A DNA stretch of 64,000 nucleotides from Microcystis panniformis FACHB-1757 (GCF_001264245.1 NZ_CP011339.1:2728001-2792000), one strand, 5' to 3'. Positions 50,581 to 60,425 are shown, numbered from the stretch's first letter. Made by a program: numbers and translations. The notes: generated from the letters alone by a model not told the origin.

Positions 50581-52878
50581 TTACATCCACATGGGAAAAG
50601 GATTTAATTCATCTTCCGTCAAAGTCTCTTTTAACCATCCCATGCTAACAGGAACATCATACAATCTTCCTGCCCCTAAACGCTTCCACATATGACGCAT
50701 TCCGGGGACAATGACTTTAGCCACCCTTAAACCAATATCGGGACGAGTCTGATCTAAGACTAACATTTCCATCTCCTTTGACTCAACAATTCGCTGACAC
50801 AATTTAACATCCGCTAATAAATCATCACTAGCTAATTGTAAATAATTATGACTTTTTTTGGGTATTATTTTACTATCGGGAACTAAATAAGATTGATTGC
50901 TTAACCTTGCCGTTTGCCACCATTTAACCGCCAAAGGATCAGCAGAGGGAGGATAAATCGTTGTCCCATCTTCCTTAAAAGATAACACATTGGGTAAGAT
51001 TTGATTAACCTCTGTTAACGCTCGACTAATAGCAATTTTCGGGTCAAAATGCGCCCCATACCCTAACAAAATGTCCTCCACTTCCCGCTCCTTTCTCGGA
51101 CTAATAGCAGCAAAACAGGGAATATTCAAATCACTGGTAATATCTAACACCCATAGCTCCCGATTTAACCCCTCATAATATTGCTTTAATTGCTCAAAAT
51201 ATGGCTCATTAAAGCTCTCTAAATTAACGGAAGGTTTAACTAATTGATTATACCACCATAAAGCCACACAATCTCGTTCCACTAACTCCATAAACCCTTG
51301 TAAAATCGCTTCTTCTATCGTATTTCCTGCGGCGCAGCCATTAGAATCAGCCCAACAATCTAAGGGTTCAGATTGAGAATAACCATAATAACAATATCCC
51401 GTCGGTAAATACTTAAAATCTTGAGCGGTTAAAGACCATACAGGAGTCCAATCAATGATTCTAGTTTCATCAAAAGGTTCAGGGACTTTTTGAAACCATC
51501 CTTGATTCTTCCCATTCCATTCTTCTCGATGTTGATATTGTTTTTCACTAAAATTCATACATTTGTTAGGATGAATAGCTTTATCTCCTAACTCTTGATA
51601 ACTCGCTTTTTCTCTGATTTCATTCCCTTGAAAAACTCCCGAATAGCGCTCAATAGCTTCACAAAATCCACTTGCTTTTGCTTGACTATCTGTACGGCCT
51701 TTTCCCGCACTTCTACCTCCAATATTTTGCCGTAAACTGTCTAAATCATCAAAGACACTACGAAAATGATGTTTAGCTACATAAGTATGAACTAAAGCAT
51801 TCCCTTGTATCTTATTTAATTCTCGCACAATTCCCGTAATAGGACCGATATGATGTTGATAGGTTCTTAAGGTTTCTTCAGGAGAACAAAAACGATGTCC
51901 CCCATCACTGGTAAAAGCCTTTTTACGATGTCCCAAAACCACGGGTAAAGGTGTTTTATTTAGAGAATATCCACAACTAGGACAGTTCGGACGTTTAACT
52001 AAAATATGCTCTTGAAATTGTAAATTTAAAGTATCATAAGTCATTAGCATTCCTTCTAAACGTTGATTTTTACCTTGAATAATCCACTTAAAAACCTCCA
52101 TAGCCGTCAGATTTAAAACCGTCTGTATTGTCGCTGAAGAAAACCCTAAAGGAGAAATTAAAGAAATCTTATTGTCTCTCTGTCTAATGATAAATTCCTC
52201 CACGGGACGATTATCTCGTAATCGTTGAGCCAAACAATGCCAACAACCAGTTTTATCGGGATCAAATAAGGGACCAATCCATGCTAGATTTCCCAGGGGA
52301 TTAACTAATAACCAAGGCTTTTGCGAGACTAAAGCTTGTTGATTAATACTATCTAAATCAGGATGAAGATAATTATCGGTTAAAATAATGGTTAAATCCC
52401 CTTCATCTGCGACTTGAATTTGCAAGGAATTTAAAATATTGATCAAATCTTGCTGGGGAATTGAGCCTAGGCTTTTAACCGTAACCTTCAGAGATTGTAA
52501 TCGTTCAAAAGCTTGGTCTTGAGAAACCTGAAGATGATGGCATAAAATTGCTAAATTAGACGGTAATAATTCTTTTTTTTCTAACAAAAACCCTCGTTTA
52601 TATAACTGAAAAATTGCTTTTTGAATTGCCAGACTATAATTAATAATAACTGCGAACGAATTAGTATTACTAGGATTGATTTCTTGATTTTGTAACAGTT
52701 CTAACTGAAGAATATCAATAATTTCATCAAGATTACGTTGACCATCGATTAATCTTACTAAACGATAATAAAGCGGCTCTTGAAAACAGATTGATTCTCG
52801 CTCAGATAGAAAAAATACCGTATTTGGTTCTAGGGTTTCAATTGAATAGGCAGGATTCCAATCAAGCTGGTTGAACAT
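50581..52878 (-). CDS. YcaO cyclodehydratase fused to leader-binding E1-like domain
   Basis: 765 residues. The N-terminal ~330 residues are the TOMM E1-like partner with a zinc site made of CWHCLAQRLRDNRP and CPSCGYSLN. The YcaO domain follows, with ATP-binding stretches AGKGRTDSQAKASGFCEAIE and GNTIEEAILQGFMELVERDC. YcaO enzymes turn Cys/Ser/Thr of a precursor peptide into azolines using ATP. The end ELNPFPMWM only partly fits the usual Pro-rich PxPxP tail. No precursor peptide, dehydrogenase or protease gene is evident beside it, so it acts alone here or on a distant peptide. TA genes lie downstream and rubA upstream. Confidence 0.9.
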   Translation of the reverse strand: MFNQLDWNPAYSIETLEPNTVFFLSERESICFQEPLYYRLVRLIDGQRNLDEIIDILQLELLQNQEINPSNTNSFAVIINYSLAIQKAIFQLYKRGFLLEKKELLPSNLAILCHHLQVSQDQAFERLQSLKVTVKSLGSIPQQDLINILNSLQIQVADEGDLTIILTDNYLHPDLDSINQQALVSQKPWLLVNPLGNLAWIGPLFDPDKTGCWHCLAQRLRDNRPVEEFIIRQRDNKISLISPLGFSSATIQTVLNLTAMEVFKWIIQGKNQRLEGMLMTYDTLNLQFQEHILVKRPNCPSCGYSLNKTPLPVVLGHRKKAFTSDGGHRFCSPEETLRTYQHHIGPITGIVRELNKIQGNALVHTYVAKHHFRSVFDDLDSLRQNIGGRSAGKGRTDSQAKASGFCEAIERYSGVFQGNEIREKASYQELGDKAIHPNKCMNFSEKQYQHREEWNGKNQGWFQKVPEPFDETRIIDWTPVWSLTAQDFKYLPTGYCYYGYSQSEPLDCWADSNGCAAGNTIEEAILQGFMELVERDCVALWWYNQLVKPSVNLESFNEPYFEQLKQYYEGLNRELWVLDITSDLNIPCFAAISPRKEREVEDILLGYGAHFDPKIAISRALTEVNQILPNVLSFKEDGTTIYPPSADPLAVKWWQTARLSNQSYLVPDSKIIPKKSHNYLQLASDDLLADVKLCQRIVESKEMEMLVLDQTRPDIGLRVAKVIVPGMRHMWKRLGAGRLYDVPVSMGWLKETLTEDELNPFPMWM

Positions 52879-53432
52879 AATTTTTACTCTCTTTTTAAGG
52901 GATAGGTAAGGTTGATGATATACCTATAATATAAGGTTGATAGCAGTTATCTTAATTGTGAGCTGCGAAGTTTTCGTTTTCGGGAACGGCGAGGAAGCAG
53001 CCCATTTATGCCAAAATATAAAAGCGATCGCTAAAAGTGATTAAATTTATTCAATATGAAGACAAGTAATTTAGCTTCACTCTCGCCTCTAAGAAGAAAT
53101 TAAGCCGGGGATTTAGTCAATTTGGTCAAGAATAATCGGTTAGAGGTGAGAAATCAGACCCCTAATTTCTTCCCTGCCTGAAATTTCTCAATTTCTCGGA
53201 ATAAATTTGACTACCAAAATCAGGGTAAATAGCCCAAATATCAACTTAATAAAGTTTTAATAGACATTTAAGCCCTAATAGATTAATCTTACTTTTTTTA
53301 AAGCCGATATGCTGCCTCGCTAATCCTTTTAAGACTTGAAAACTTGGTATTCTGTCAGGGGTTGGCCGTGAGAGGGGTCAATTTTCAAGGATAATTTGTA
53401 ACAGAGTGTTGAAAATTCCTTTAATCTTAGTT
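52879..53432. other. Intergenic, divergent YcaO and rubA leaders
   Basis: No ORF worth calling. It holds an HIP1 site (near 53026) and two GAGAAAT/ATTTCTC pairs (53149-53200). I looked for a short Cys/Ser/Thr-rich precursor peptide for the YcaO enzyme on both strands and saw none. Confidence 0.45.
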
Positions 53433-53780
53433 ATGAGCGATCGCCCACCAGAACTAACCCTAGCCGACCAGGCCCCTGCCAACTACGAATGTCGCTCCTG
53501 CGGCTACGTTTACGACCCCAGCAAGGGAGATAGTAAAACCAACACTCCCGCTGGAACCCCCTTCGAGGAATTGCCAGAAACGTGGCGCTGTCCCGTGTGT
53601 GGTGTGCGTCGTTCCCAATTTATCAACATCGGAGCCAAAGATGCTCCTTCGGGATTCCAAGAAAATCTTAGCTATGGTTTTGGAGTTAACCGTCTGACTC
53701 CGTCACAAAAAAATATTTTGATTTTCGGGGCTTTAGCGCTAGGATTTGTTTTCTTTATTAGTTTATATGGTTTAAACTAA
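53433..53780 (+). CDS. rubA: Membrane-anchored rubredoxin RubA
   Basis: 115 residues from ATG 53433 (MSDRPPELTLADQAPANYEC). The iron site is formed by CRSCGYVYDPSKGD and CPVCGVRRSQF (two CxxC pairs). A membrane helix (ILIFGALALGFVFFISLYGL) closes the protein. RubA is required for early assembly of photosystem I and also affects PSII in Synechocystis. It heads the conserved rubA-ycf48-psbEFLJ cluster. Confidence 0.97.
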   Translation: MSDRPPELTLADQAPANYECRSCGYVYDPSKGDSKTNTPAGTPFEELPETWRCPVCGVRRSQFINIGAKDAPSGFQENLSYGFGVNRLTPSQKNILIFGALALGFVFFISLYGLN

Positions 53781-53886
53781 CTCAAGCACTCATTATCTTT
53801 AATCCAACGGCTCTTATGAGCCTGTAACCCATCGGGTACAAACCCTAATCCGTCCCGATTCCTTGACCAATACCTCTGAACCATTG

Positions 53887-54879
53887 ATGAGAAAACTGAA
53901 ACAATTCGTAATAGTTCTAGCTGTAGCCTTTTTCTGCTTTAGCTGTAGTAGTGTGCCATCCCTGAGCAGTAGTCCTTGGCAAATCCTCACCCTCGACACT
54001 GACTCCACTTTTGCCGATATCGCCTTTACCGACGACCTGCAGCACGGTTGGTTAGTGGGAACCAAATCTACCCTCTTTGAAACCACCGATGGGGGGGACA
54101 GCTGGCAGCAAAAAGTCCTCAACCTTGGCGAAGAAAAAGTTAGCTTTAGCGCCGTCAGTTTCCACGACCAAGAGGGTTGGATTGTCGGTAAACCCTCAAT
54201 TCTTCTCCATAGCGAAGACGGGGGCAGCAGCTGGTCCCGTATCCCCTTAAGTGAAAAATTACCCGGTTCCCCCTACGGAATTATCGCCCTTAACGACAAA
54301 ACCGCCGAAATGGTCACGGATTTAGGCGCTATCTACCGCACCAAAGACGGGGGCAAAACTTGGCAAGCTTTAGTGGAAGGTGCTGTGGGTGTGGCCCGGA
54401 CAATTGTTCGTTCCCATGATGGTAAATACGTGGCCGTTTCCGCACGCGGTAACTTTTATTCCACCTGGGAACCGGGGTCAACAGAATGGCAACCCCACAA
54501 TCGTCTTTCCTCCCGCCGCTTACAAAAAGTCGGTTATGGTGAAAATGGGGAACTGTGGGCCCTGGCCCGGGGTGGTCAACTACAATTTACTAGCCCCAAT
54601 GATCTCGATACATGGGAAGATAAGGTATTCCCCGAGTTTTCCACCAGTTGGGGACTTTTGGACCTCAACTACCGCACTCCCGAAGAAATTTGGGTCGCTG
54701 GTGGTAGCGGCAATCTGTTGGTCAGTGATGACAACGGCCAATCTTGGCAAAAAGATCGCGCCGTGGAAAGTGTCCCCTCCAATCTCTATCGAATTGTTTT
54801 TATCAATTCCGACAAGGGTTTTGTCTTGGGACAAAATGGGGTTTTACTGAAATATAATCCCCCGAGCGAACCGGCCTAA
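53887..54879 (+). CDS. ycf48: Photosystem II assembly protein Ycf48 (Hcf136)
   Basis: 330 residues from ATG 53887 (MRKLKQFVIVLAVAFFCFSC); the earlier TTG in frame at 53863 adds 8 residues. The signal peptide ends in a lipobox (FCFSC), so it is a lipoprotein on the lumenal side. The rest is a seven-bladed propeller with BNR-like repeats: TTDGGDSWQQKVL, SEDGGSSWSRIPL, TKDGGKTWQALVE, SDDNGQSWQKDRA. Ycf48 stabilises newly made D1 during reaction-centre assembly. It lies directly upstream of psbE. Confidence 0.97.
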   Translation: MRKLKQFVIVLAVAFFCFSCSSVPSLSSSPWQILTLDTDSTFADIAFTDDLQHGWLVGTKSTLFETTDGGDSWQQKVLNLGEEKVSFSAVSFHDQEGWIVGKPSILLHSEDGGSSWSRIPLSEKLPGSPYGIIALNDKTAEMVTDLGAIYRTKDGGKTWQALVEGAVGVARTIVRSHDGKYVAVSARGNFYSTWEPGSTEWQPHNRLSSRRLQKVGYGENGELWALARGGQLQFTSPNDLDTWEDKVFPEFSTSWGLLDLNYRTPEEIWVAGGSGNLLVSDDNGQSWQKDRAVESVPSNLYRIVFINSDKGFVLGQNGVLLKYNPPSEPA

Positions 54880-54957
54880 AACTTGTCTCAGGGTCAAGAA
54901 AGTCTCTATTATAGAGATTGAATTTTTCAAGTCCTATCATTCCGAGGAGAACCGTCC

Positions 54958-55203
54958 ATGTCAGGTAGTACCGGCGAACGTCCTTTTGGCGATATCGTTA
55001 CCAGTATTCGTTACTGGATTATCCATAGCATCACCATCCCCATGCTGTTTATCGCAGGTTGGTTATTCGTGAGTACCGGTTTAGCTTACGATGTTTTTGG
55101 CACTCCCCGTCCCGATGAGTATTACACTCAAGAGCGTCAAGAATTACCGATCATTAATGATCGCTTTGAGGCCAAAAATCAAATCGAGCAGTTTAATCAG
55201 TAG
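54958..55203 (+). CDS. psbE: Cytochrome b559 alpha subunit
   Basis: 81 residues, MSGSTGERPFGDIVTSIRYW then IIHSITIPMLFIAGWLFVST. The His in RYWIIHSITIP binds the heme shared with PsbF. The lumenal tail FGTPRPDEYYTQERQELPII is standard. GGAG lies upstream of the ATG. It is the first of four tightly packed PSII genes. Confidence 0.99.
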   Translation: MSGSTGERPFGDIVTSIRYWIIHSITIPMLFIAGWLFVSTGLAYDVFGTPRPDEYYTQERQELPIINDRFEAKNQIEQFNQ

Positions 55204-55228
55204 TTTACTTTAATTAAGGATAAAAACA

Positions 55229-55363
55229 ATGGCTAGTGGTAATCCCAATCAACCCATTTCTTACCCCATTTTCACCGTTCGCTGGTTGGCAGTTCATACC
55301 TTAGCGGTTCCCACTGTCTTCTTTATCGGTGCAATTGCGGCAATGCAGTTTATTCAACGCTAG
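55229..55363 (+). CDS. psbF: Cytochrome b559 beta subunit
   Basis: 44 residues, [20 protein letters not shown] then [24 protein letters not shown]. The His in LAVHTLAVP is the second heme ligand. AAGGAT precedes the ATG. It starts 25 bp after psbE. Full length for the family. Confidence 0.99.
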
Positions 55364-55373
55364 GAGAACAATT

Positions 55374-55493
55374 ATGGAAAGAACACCTAATCCGAATCGG
55401 CAAGCCGTCGAGTTAAATCGTACTTCTCTTTACCTAGGTTTACTCCTAGTTGCTGTCTTGGGAATTTTATTTTCCAGCTATTTCTTTAACTAA
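55374..55493 (+). CDS. psbL: Photosystem II protein PsbL
   Basis: 39 residues, MERTPNPNRQAVELNRTSLY then LGLLLVAVLGILFSSYFFN. One membrane helix; sits at the PSII monomer interface. TAGGAG 8 bases before the ATG overlaps the psbF stop. Full length. Confidence 0.99.
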   Translation: MERTPNPNRQAVELNRTSLYLGLLLVAVLGILFSSYFFN

Positions 55494-55535
55494 TTAGTCC
55501 CGATTTATTCTCATCGCAATTAGGAGGTGTTATTC

Positions 55536-55655
55536 ATGTTCGCAGAAGGTCGTATTCCTTTGTGGTTAGTCGCCACCATCGCCGGTCTAGGCGTTATCGC
55601 CGTGGTTGGTCTTTTCTTCTACGGAGCTTACGCCGGTTTAGGTTCCTCTATGTAA
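55536..55655 (+). CDS. psbJ: Photosystem II protein PsbJ
   Basis: 39 residues, MFAEGRIPLWLVATIAGLGV then IAVVGLFFYGAYAGLGSSM. One membrane helix near cytochrome b559. TAGGAGG is 10 bases before the ATG. Last gene of the operon; a terminator hairpin follows 27 bp after the stop. Confidence 0.99.
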   Translation: MFAEGRIPLWLVATIAGLGVIAVVGLFFYGAYAGLGSSM

Positions 55656-55682
55656 TTCCATATACGGGTAATTTCCCCGGGC

Positions 55683-55720
55683 AAAAAACCGTTAGTTATA
55701 GAAATAACTAGCGGTTTTTT
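55683..55720 (+). terminator. Intrinsic terminator of the psbEFLJ operon
   Basis: AAAAAACCGTTAGTTAT and ATAACTAGCGGTTTTTT form a stem of about 17 bp (one mismatch) with a GAA loop, ending in six T. The A-run on the other side lets it work in both directions. Confidence 0.9.
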
Positions 55721-55772
55721 CACTATTCGGTTTAAAGTAAAGCTCGATCGAACTTTAAAAACCCACACCCTA

Positions 55773-55809
55773 CACCCCACTTTCCTATACCTTTTAAACA
55801 GGATTTAGT
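55773..55809. repeat. Partial copy of the ACAGGATTT repeat
   Basis: CCTACACCCCACTTTCCTAT followed by ACCTTTTAAACAGGATTTAG matches the right half of the repeat at 20370-20474. It lies between the psbEFLJ and psbB terminators. Confidence 0.55.
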
Positions 55810-55843
55810 CTCACGTTTGCAGGAGAACTAATAATCAACAAAA

Positions 55844-55872
55844 AAAAGGAGTCAAAGACTTGACTCCTTTAG
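55844..55872 (-). terminator. Intrinsic terminator of psbB
   Basis: On the minus strand AAAGGAGTCAAGTCTTTGAC then TCCTTTTTTTTG forms a stem AAAGGAGTCAA/TTGACTCCTTT with a 4-base loop and an eight-T tail. It lies 24 bp after the psbB stop. Confidence 0.88.
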
Positions 55873-55895
55873 TTATATAGATGATTTAGCTAAAA

Positions 55896-57422
55896 CTAAA
55901 CTTCTTGTTTACGAGTGCTAAGATCACCCAATTTTTGGAATAAACCGAATTCCACTTGTTCTTCCAGATCCGGATCGACCCCGGCGAATACGTCGCGGTA
56001 GATGGTACGAGAACCGTGCCAGATGTGACCGAAGAAGAATAGTAAAGCAAAGACAGCATGACCGAAAGTAAACCAACCCCTCGGAGAAGTGCGGAATACC
56101 CCGTCAGACTTCAGGGTTTCGGTGTCAAACTCGAAAGCTTCACCGAGTTGCGCTTTACGGGCAAATTTCTTCACATCAGCAGGATCGCTGAAGACCTGAC
56201 CATCGAGAGCGCCACCGTAGAAAGAAACGGTAACACCACTTTGTTCGATACTCAGTTTCGATTCCGCACGACGGAAAGGAATATCAGCGCGAACGATACC
56301 TTCCGAGTCAGTCAGGACAACGGGGAAGGTTTCAAAGAAGTTAGGCATCCGACGCACGCTCAGGACGCGACCTTCGCCATCTTTGAACACAGGGTGTCCT
56401 AACCAAGATTTAGCGATACCGTCACCGCTATCCATGGCACCAGTACGGAATAAACCACCTTTAGCGGGGCTATTACCGACATAATCATAGAAAGCCAGTT
56501 TTTCGGGGATTGCTTGGTAAGCTTCGGCGATGGTGGCCCCATTGGCGATGCTGGCCTCGACGCGACGCTCAATTTCTTCTTGGAAATAGCCCTTATCCCA
56601 TTGGTAACGGGTCGGGCCAAAGAGTTCGATCGGCGTGGTAGCATTACCGTACCACATGGTTCCAGCCACGACGAAAGCCGCAAAGAAAACGGCGGCGATA
56701 CTGCTAGAAAGCACCGTTTCGATATTACCCATTCTCAGGGCTTTATAGAGTCTTTCGGGGGGACGAACGGTTAAATGGAATAAACCGGCGATAATCCCGA
56801 CGATACCCGCAGCAATGTGGTGAGCTACCACACCCCCGGGGTTAAAGGGGTTAAAACCAGCAGGTCCCCATTCGGGAGCTACGGGCTGCACATGACCGGT
56901 TAAACCGTAGGCATCGGAAACCCACATCCCGGGACCCCAAAGGCCTGTTTGATGGAAAGCACCGAAACCAAAGCAAAGTAAACCGGATAAGAACAGGTGA
57001 ATACCGAACATTTTCGGCAAATCGAGGGCAGATTCGCCCGTGCGGGGATCGACGAATAATTCTAAATCCCAGAAAACCCAGTGCCAAACCGCCGCTAGGA
57101 ATAGCAGACCGGATAAAACGATATGAGCGGCGGCAACGCCTTCAAAAGACCAGAAACCGGGGTCAACACCAGTTTCGCCGGTGACGCTCCAGCCACCCCA
57201 AGAACCGGTGACACCTAAACGGGCCATGAAGGGCAGCACGAACATTCCTTGCCGCCACATCGGGTTTAATACGGGGTCACTGGGGTCAAAAATAGCAAGC
57301 TCATAGAGGGCCATGGAGCCAGCCCAACCCGCTACCAGTGCGGTGTGCATCAGGTGAACGGAAATTAAACGGCCCGGGTCGTTGAGAACGACTGTGTGTA
57401 CTCGATACCAAGGTAGTCCCAT
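55896..57422 (-). CDS. psbB: Photosystem II CP47 chlorophyll apoprotein
   Basis: 508 residues, MGLPWYRVHTVVLNDPGRLI. Six membrane helices carry the chlorophyll-ligating histidines (HLMHTALVAGWAGSMALYEL, GAFHQTGLWGPGMWV, HHIAAGIVGIIAGLFHLTVR). The large lumenal loop lies about 260-440. CP47 is the core antenna of PSII. It is single-gene, transcribed towards psbEFLJ with terminators on both sides. GGAGGAG lies 4 to 10 bases before the ATG. Confidence 0.99.
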   Translation of the reverse strand: MGLPWYRVHTVVLNDPGRLISVHLMHTALVAGWAGSMALYELAIFDPSDPVLNPMWRQGMFVLPFMARLGVTGSWGGWSVTGETGVDPGFWSFEGVAAAHIVLSGLLFLAAVWHWVFWDLELFVDPRTGESALDLPKMFGIHLFLSGLLCFGFGAFHQTGLWGPGMWVSDAYGLTGHVQPVAPEWGPAGFNPFNPGGVVAHHIAAGIVGIIAGLFHLTVRPPERLYKALRMGNIETVLSSSIAAVFFAAFVVAGTMWYGNATTPIELFGPTRYQWDKGYFQEEIERRVEASIANGATIAEAYQAIPEKLAFYDYVGNSPAKGGLFRTGAMDSGDGIAKSWLGHPVFKDGEGRVLSVRRMPNFFETFPVVLTDSEGIVRADIPFRRAESKLSIEQSGVTVSFYGGALDGQVFSDPADVKKFARKAQLGEAFEFDTETLKSDGVFRTSPRGWFTFGHAVFALLFFFGHIWHGSRTIYRDVFAGVDPDLEEQVEFGLFQKLGDLSTRKQEV

Positions 57423-57629
57423 TGACTACGCTCCTCCTATTGACAATTTAGTGTCCACTTAGACGCTTTTTATATTCAGGGTCAAATATAAGCCCAACAA
57501 TCTCGACGGTTAAGTGCAAGAGTTAGCCGACCTACATTATCCCTTGAAAAGTGTATCTATTCTAAAGAAGTGTAACTATTGTTAGAACAGATTTCAAGTG
57601 CTTGCGATCGATCTTCCGCCAGAATATTC

Positions 57630-57661
57630 CAACCCACATTCCGCACCCTAAAGTGTCACAT
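57630..57661. repeat. IS1634-like terminal repeat, outer copy
   Basis: CAACCCACATTCCGCACCCT followed by AAAGTGTCACAT; nearly the same as 57888-57920 (…CCCTCAACTGTCACAT). Same orientation, 258 bp apart. Confidence 0.7.
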
Positions 57662-57887
57662 TGAAAATTTTATCTAAATCGTCAAAACGATTGCCGGCTC
57701 TGAATTACAGGCTAATTTGTTTGCCCAGCAGATGCACAATTAGCCCTAAAAATCTGATAGCTCTGATACCAAATTATTGAGATAAACTCTCATTAACGTG
57801 GCGATCGCTGACTAGAGTGTGACACTTCATAATTCTTAGTAATCGCTAAAAGTCTTACTATACAAGGGCTAGAGCAACTTTTGATTT

Positions 57888-57920
57888 CAACCCACATTCC
57901 GCACCCTCAACTGTCACATA
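57888..57920. repeat. IS1634-like terminal repeat, inner copy
   Basis: CAACCCACATTCCGCACCCT followed by CAACTGTCACATA. It probably marks the left end of the IS1634 element whose transposase begins at 58059. Confidence 0.75.
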
Positions 57921-58058
57921 AGCTGTCCCCCTCCAGAGACTTGAGTAAAAATACTTATCTGGTGAAGGTTTTCTCGGTGGCCGTTAGGGGGATATTGAGA
58001 CCCCTAATTATGAAAAAATAGGAATTGTTGGAAAACTTAGGCAGTGGGCTGTTCGACC

Positions 58059-59340
58059 ATGAATCAATCAACAGAAATTGAAGTCAAAAATCTAGACCAT
58101 CTGGGATTAGTAGCCGGAATTATCGATGAAATAGGAATCGTTGAAATTATCAACGAACAAGTCTCAATTGAGCGAGGAGAAATTGTCACAGCGGGGCAAG
58201 TCGTGAAAGCAATTATCCTGAACGGATTGGGATTTGTCTCCCGGGCCTTGTATTTATTTCCTCAATTTTTTGAAGATAAAGCAACCGAACATCTGCTGGG
58301 AGAAGGCATCGAAGCAAAACACCTGAATGATGATAAAATTGGTCGAGTGATGGACAAACTTTATCAACTGGATGTTTCGGGGATTTTCCTACTCATTAGT
58401 TTAGCAGCCGTGAAAAAATTTGGTGTAGCAACCGAGAACTCCCATTTAGATTCGACTTCTCTATCAGTAGAAGGAGAATATAACAAGGAATACCCAACAG
58501 TAGAAATCCTGAAATCAGGAGCAGTGGGAGAAGAAATTGAAACCAGACAACAGCCAATAAAAATTACCCACGGATACTCCCGCGACCGACGACCTGACTT
58601 AAAACAATTTATGATTGACTTAATCGTAAGTGGGGATGGAGATGTACCTTTATTCCTGAAAGTAGGGGACGGAAATGAAGCAGACAAAGCGGTTTTTGGT
58701 CAAATCGCCCGAGAATTTCAAAAACAAGTTGACTTTGACAGTTTAATAGTCGGCGATAGCGCCCTCTATAGCAAAGAGAATTTAAAACTAATGAAAGAAA
58801 TGCGTTGGTTGTCTCGAGTCCCCTTCAGCATTAAAGAGGCTCAAGAGTTAGTCGATAGCATCTCAGAAAAAGAGTTAACCGATGCAGAAATACCGGGTTA
58901 TTCCTGGCGGGAAACAAGCTCTAACTATGGGGGAATAGAACAAAGATGGTTGCTAGTTGAAAGTCAAGCTAGACAAGAATCAGACTTGAAAAAATTAGAG
59001 AAAAAAATCGAGCAGGAAAAGAATTCTGCCCAAGAAAAAATCCGGCAACTATCCCGAAGAGAATTTGAGAATAGAGGGGCGGCGTTGGCGATAGTCAAGG
59101 GATTATCTGACTCCTTAAAATATCATCGGTTAACGGAGATTAAAGTCAATCTCATTCCGCCTGAGACGAGAGCAGTCAAAACTCAAATCAAAAGACGATT
59201 TGCCCTCTCAAAGCTATCAGGTTCAAGCCGAATTAGAGTTGAATTTGGCTGTCATTGAGAGGCTCAAGAAACGAGCAGGACGATTCGTTTTAGCAACTAA
59301 CGATTTGGAGCATCTCACCTTTGCAATAAGTAGAAATGCT
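58059..59340 (+). pseudogene. IS1634-family transposase, frameshifted and truncated
   Basis: From ATG 58059 (MNQSTEIEVKNLDHLGLVAG) the reading is intact for ~380 codons: NSHLDSTSLSVEGEY (first Asp), DSLIVGDSALYSKENLKLM (second Asp). A one-base shift in an A-run near 59190 moves the frame to GAC GAT TTG..., giving DDLPSQSYQVQAELELNLAV and RAGRFVLATNDLE. It then breaks off at about 59340, before the YKAQ..ERGFRFLKDP region with the catalytic Glu, so at least 120 residues are missing. An ISKra4 relic lies next to the break. Confidence 0.88.
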
Positions 59341-59360
59341 TAATGAGATCAATAAAAAAG

Positions 59361-60425
59361 TTAAAAAAGGCAACCATTTAGATAAGCACAGCGATGACGA
59401 AGGACTTGCGGTACATTACAAGATTGCCAACTTGCACCAGTAATTTTAAGACGATGAGCAATTTGTTTAATTTTTGATTCGACGGAGCCAGAGCCAATGG
59501 AAATCCCCTCTGCCTGCAAATAACCATAATTGACAATTCGATGTTTATGCTTGTTTAAATAAGTAATAAAATTCTCAACTTGCGGCTCTGACCATCCTTC
59601 ACAACAAGAGATAGCGGCGTCCACGTCCCCCTTCCTCAAGAAAACATTTTACCTCCTCAATTCGCTGGAATGACCCGCCAACTTTATAGAGGTTTTCGAT
59701 TAAATGATACCAATCCAATATTTCAATTCTTTCCTGTTTCTCTCCGAGCTCACGAAATAAATTCCAGATACCATCATGTCCATCTCCTAAACAAATTAAA
59801 GGCTTGGCCAAAACTTGAGAATTAACCAAATCTAATAAAGCTGAGTTATCTTGAAAAAAAGCCGCTACCCCCAGTTGATGAAAACTCACTGCTTTATAAT
59901 CACGCCAAATTAAGGCTTTTCCCTTGGCAGTTCTTAGTCGTACCTTACCGCCATCTAGGCTCATTTCTTCCACTTCCACTTCTGGGTTAGACGGTAATTC
60001 TTCAAAAGCATATCGATGTACGAGGCGTTGTTGGGTACTGTGAGAAACAGCAATCCCTGTCAATGATTTGATTTTCTGCGCCGATTTTTCGTAGGATTCA
60101 TCGCCACTTAATAGCAAACAGTTCTTCTCTAACATTGGACTCATCTGAGTCCGAGACTTTATTTCTAATTTTTTCGCTTGTTTTTCTGTAATTGGTAATT
60201 CCCCCAAAATACTTTTCACTTTTCTCGTCCGACCGGCAGTTTCTTCTGTGCTTGTTTTGACAAAAAAATACCGATTTCTGGGTTAACATAATGAATCATT
60301 AAATCTCTGACTGTCTCCTCTATCTCTCCCAAGTTATTAAATTTCTTAATTTGGGATTGCTCATAGAGACATTGCCCTAACTCTTGACATAACTCTTTAA
60401 TTCTTTTTTCATTTTCTGATAACAT
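59361..60425 (-). pseudogene. ISKra4-family transposase in three frames
   Basis: Three overlapping pieces follow one another: 60425-60216 (MLSENEKRIKELCQELGQCL), 60219-59599 (SILGELPITEKQAKKLEIKS, MSLDGGKVRLRTAKG with the first Asp, LICLGDGHDGIWNLFRELG, ILDWYHLIENLYKV) and 59639-59361 (GYLQAEGISIGSGSVESKIK, KQIAHRLKITGASWQ). The DGG, GDG and GSGSVES motifs are those of ISKra4. Frameshifts near 60218 and 59620 separate the pieces, so no working enzyme can be made. Confidence 0.88.

Larger units (their letters stand above)
57423..58058. other. psbB promoter region and IS1634-derived sequence
   Basis: The psbB leader occupies the left part; the exact promoter could not be picked. From 57630 on the DNA is IS-derived, with two copies of an IS1634-like terminal sequence (57630-57661 and 57888-57920) and a GTGTGACAC near 57817. 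An HIP1 site lies at about 57803. No gene is seen. Confidence 0.5.

Noticed and set aside
52879..53432. Search for a YcaO precursor peptide
   Set aside because: No short ORF with a leader and Cys/Ser/Thr-rich core was found on either strand.
54380..54850. 156-residue ORF overlapping ycf48 in another frame
   Set aside because: Shadow of the propeller gene; no ribosome site and odd composition.
56058..56774. Plus-strand ORFs of 86-114 codons opposite psbB
   Set aside because: They are antisense shadows of the highly conserved CP47 gene.
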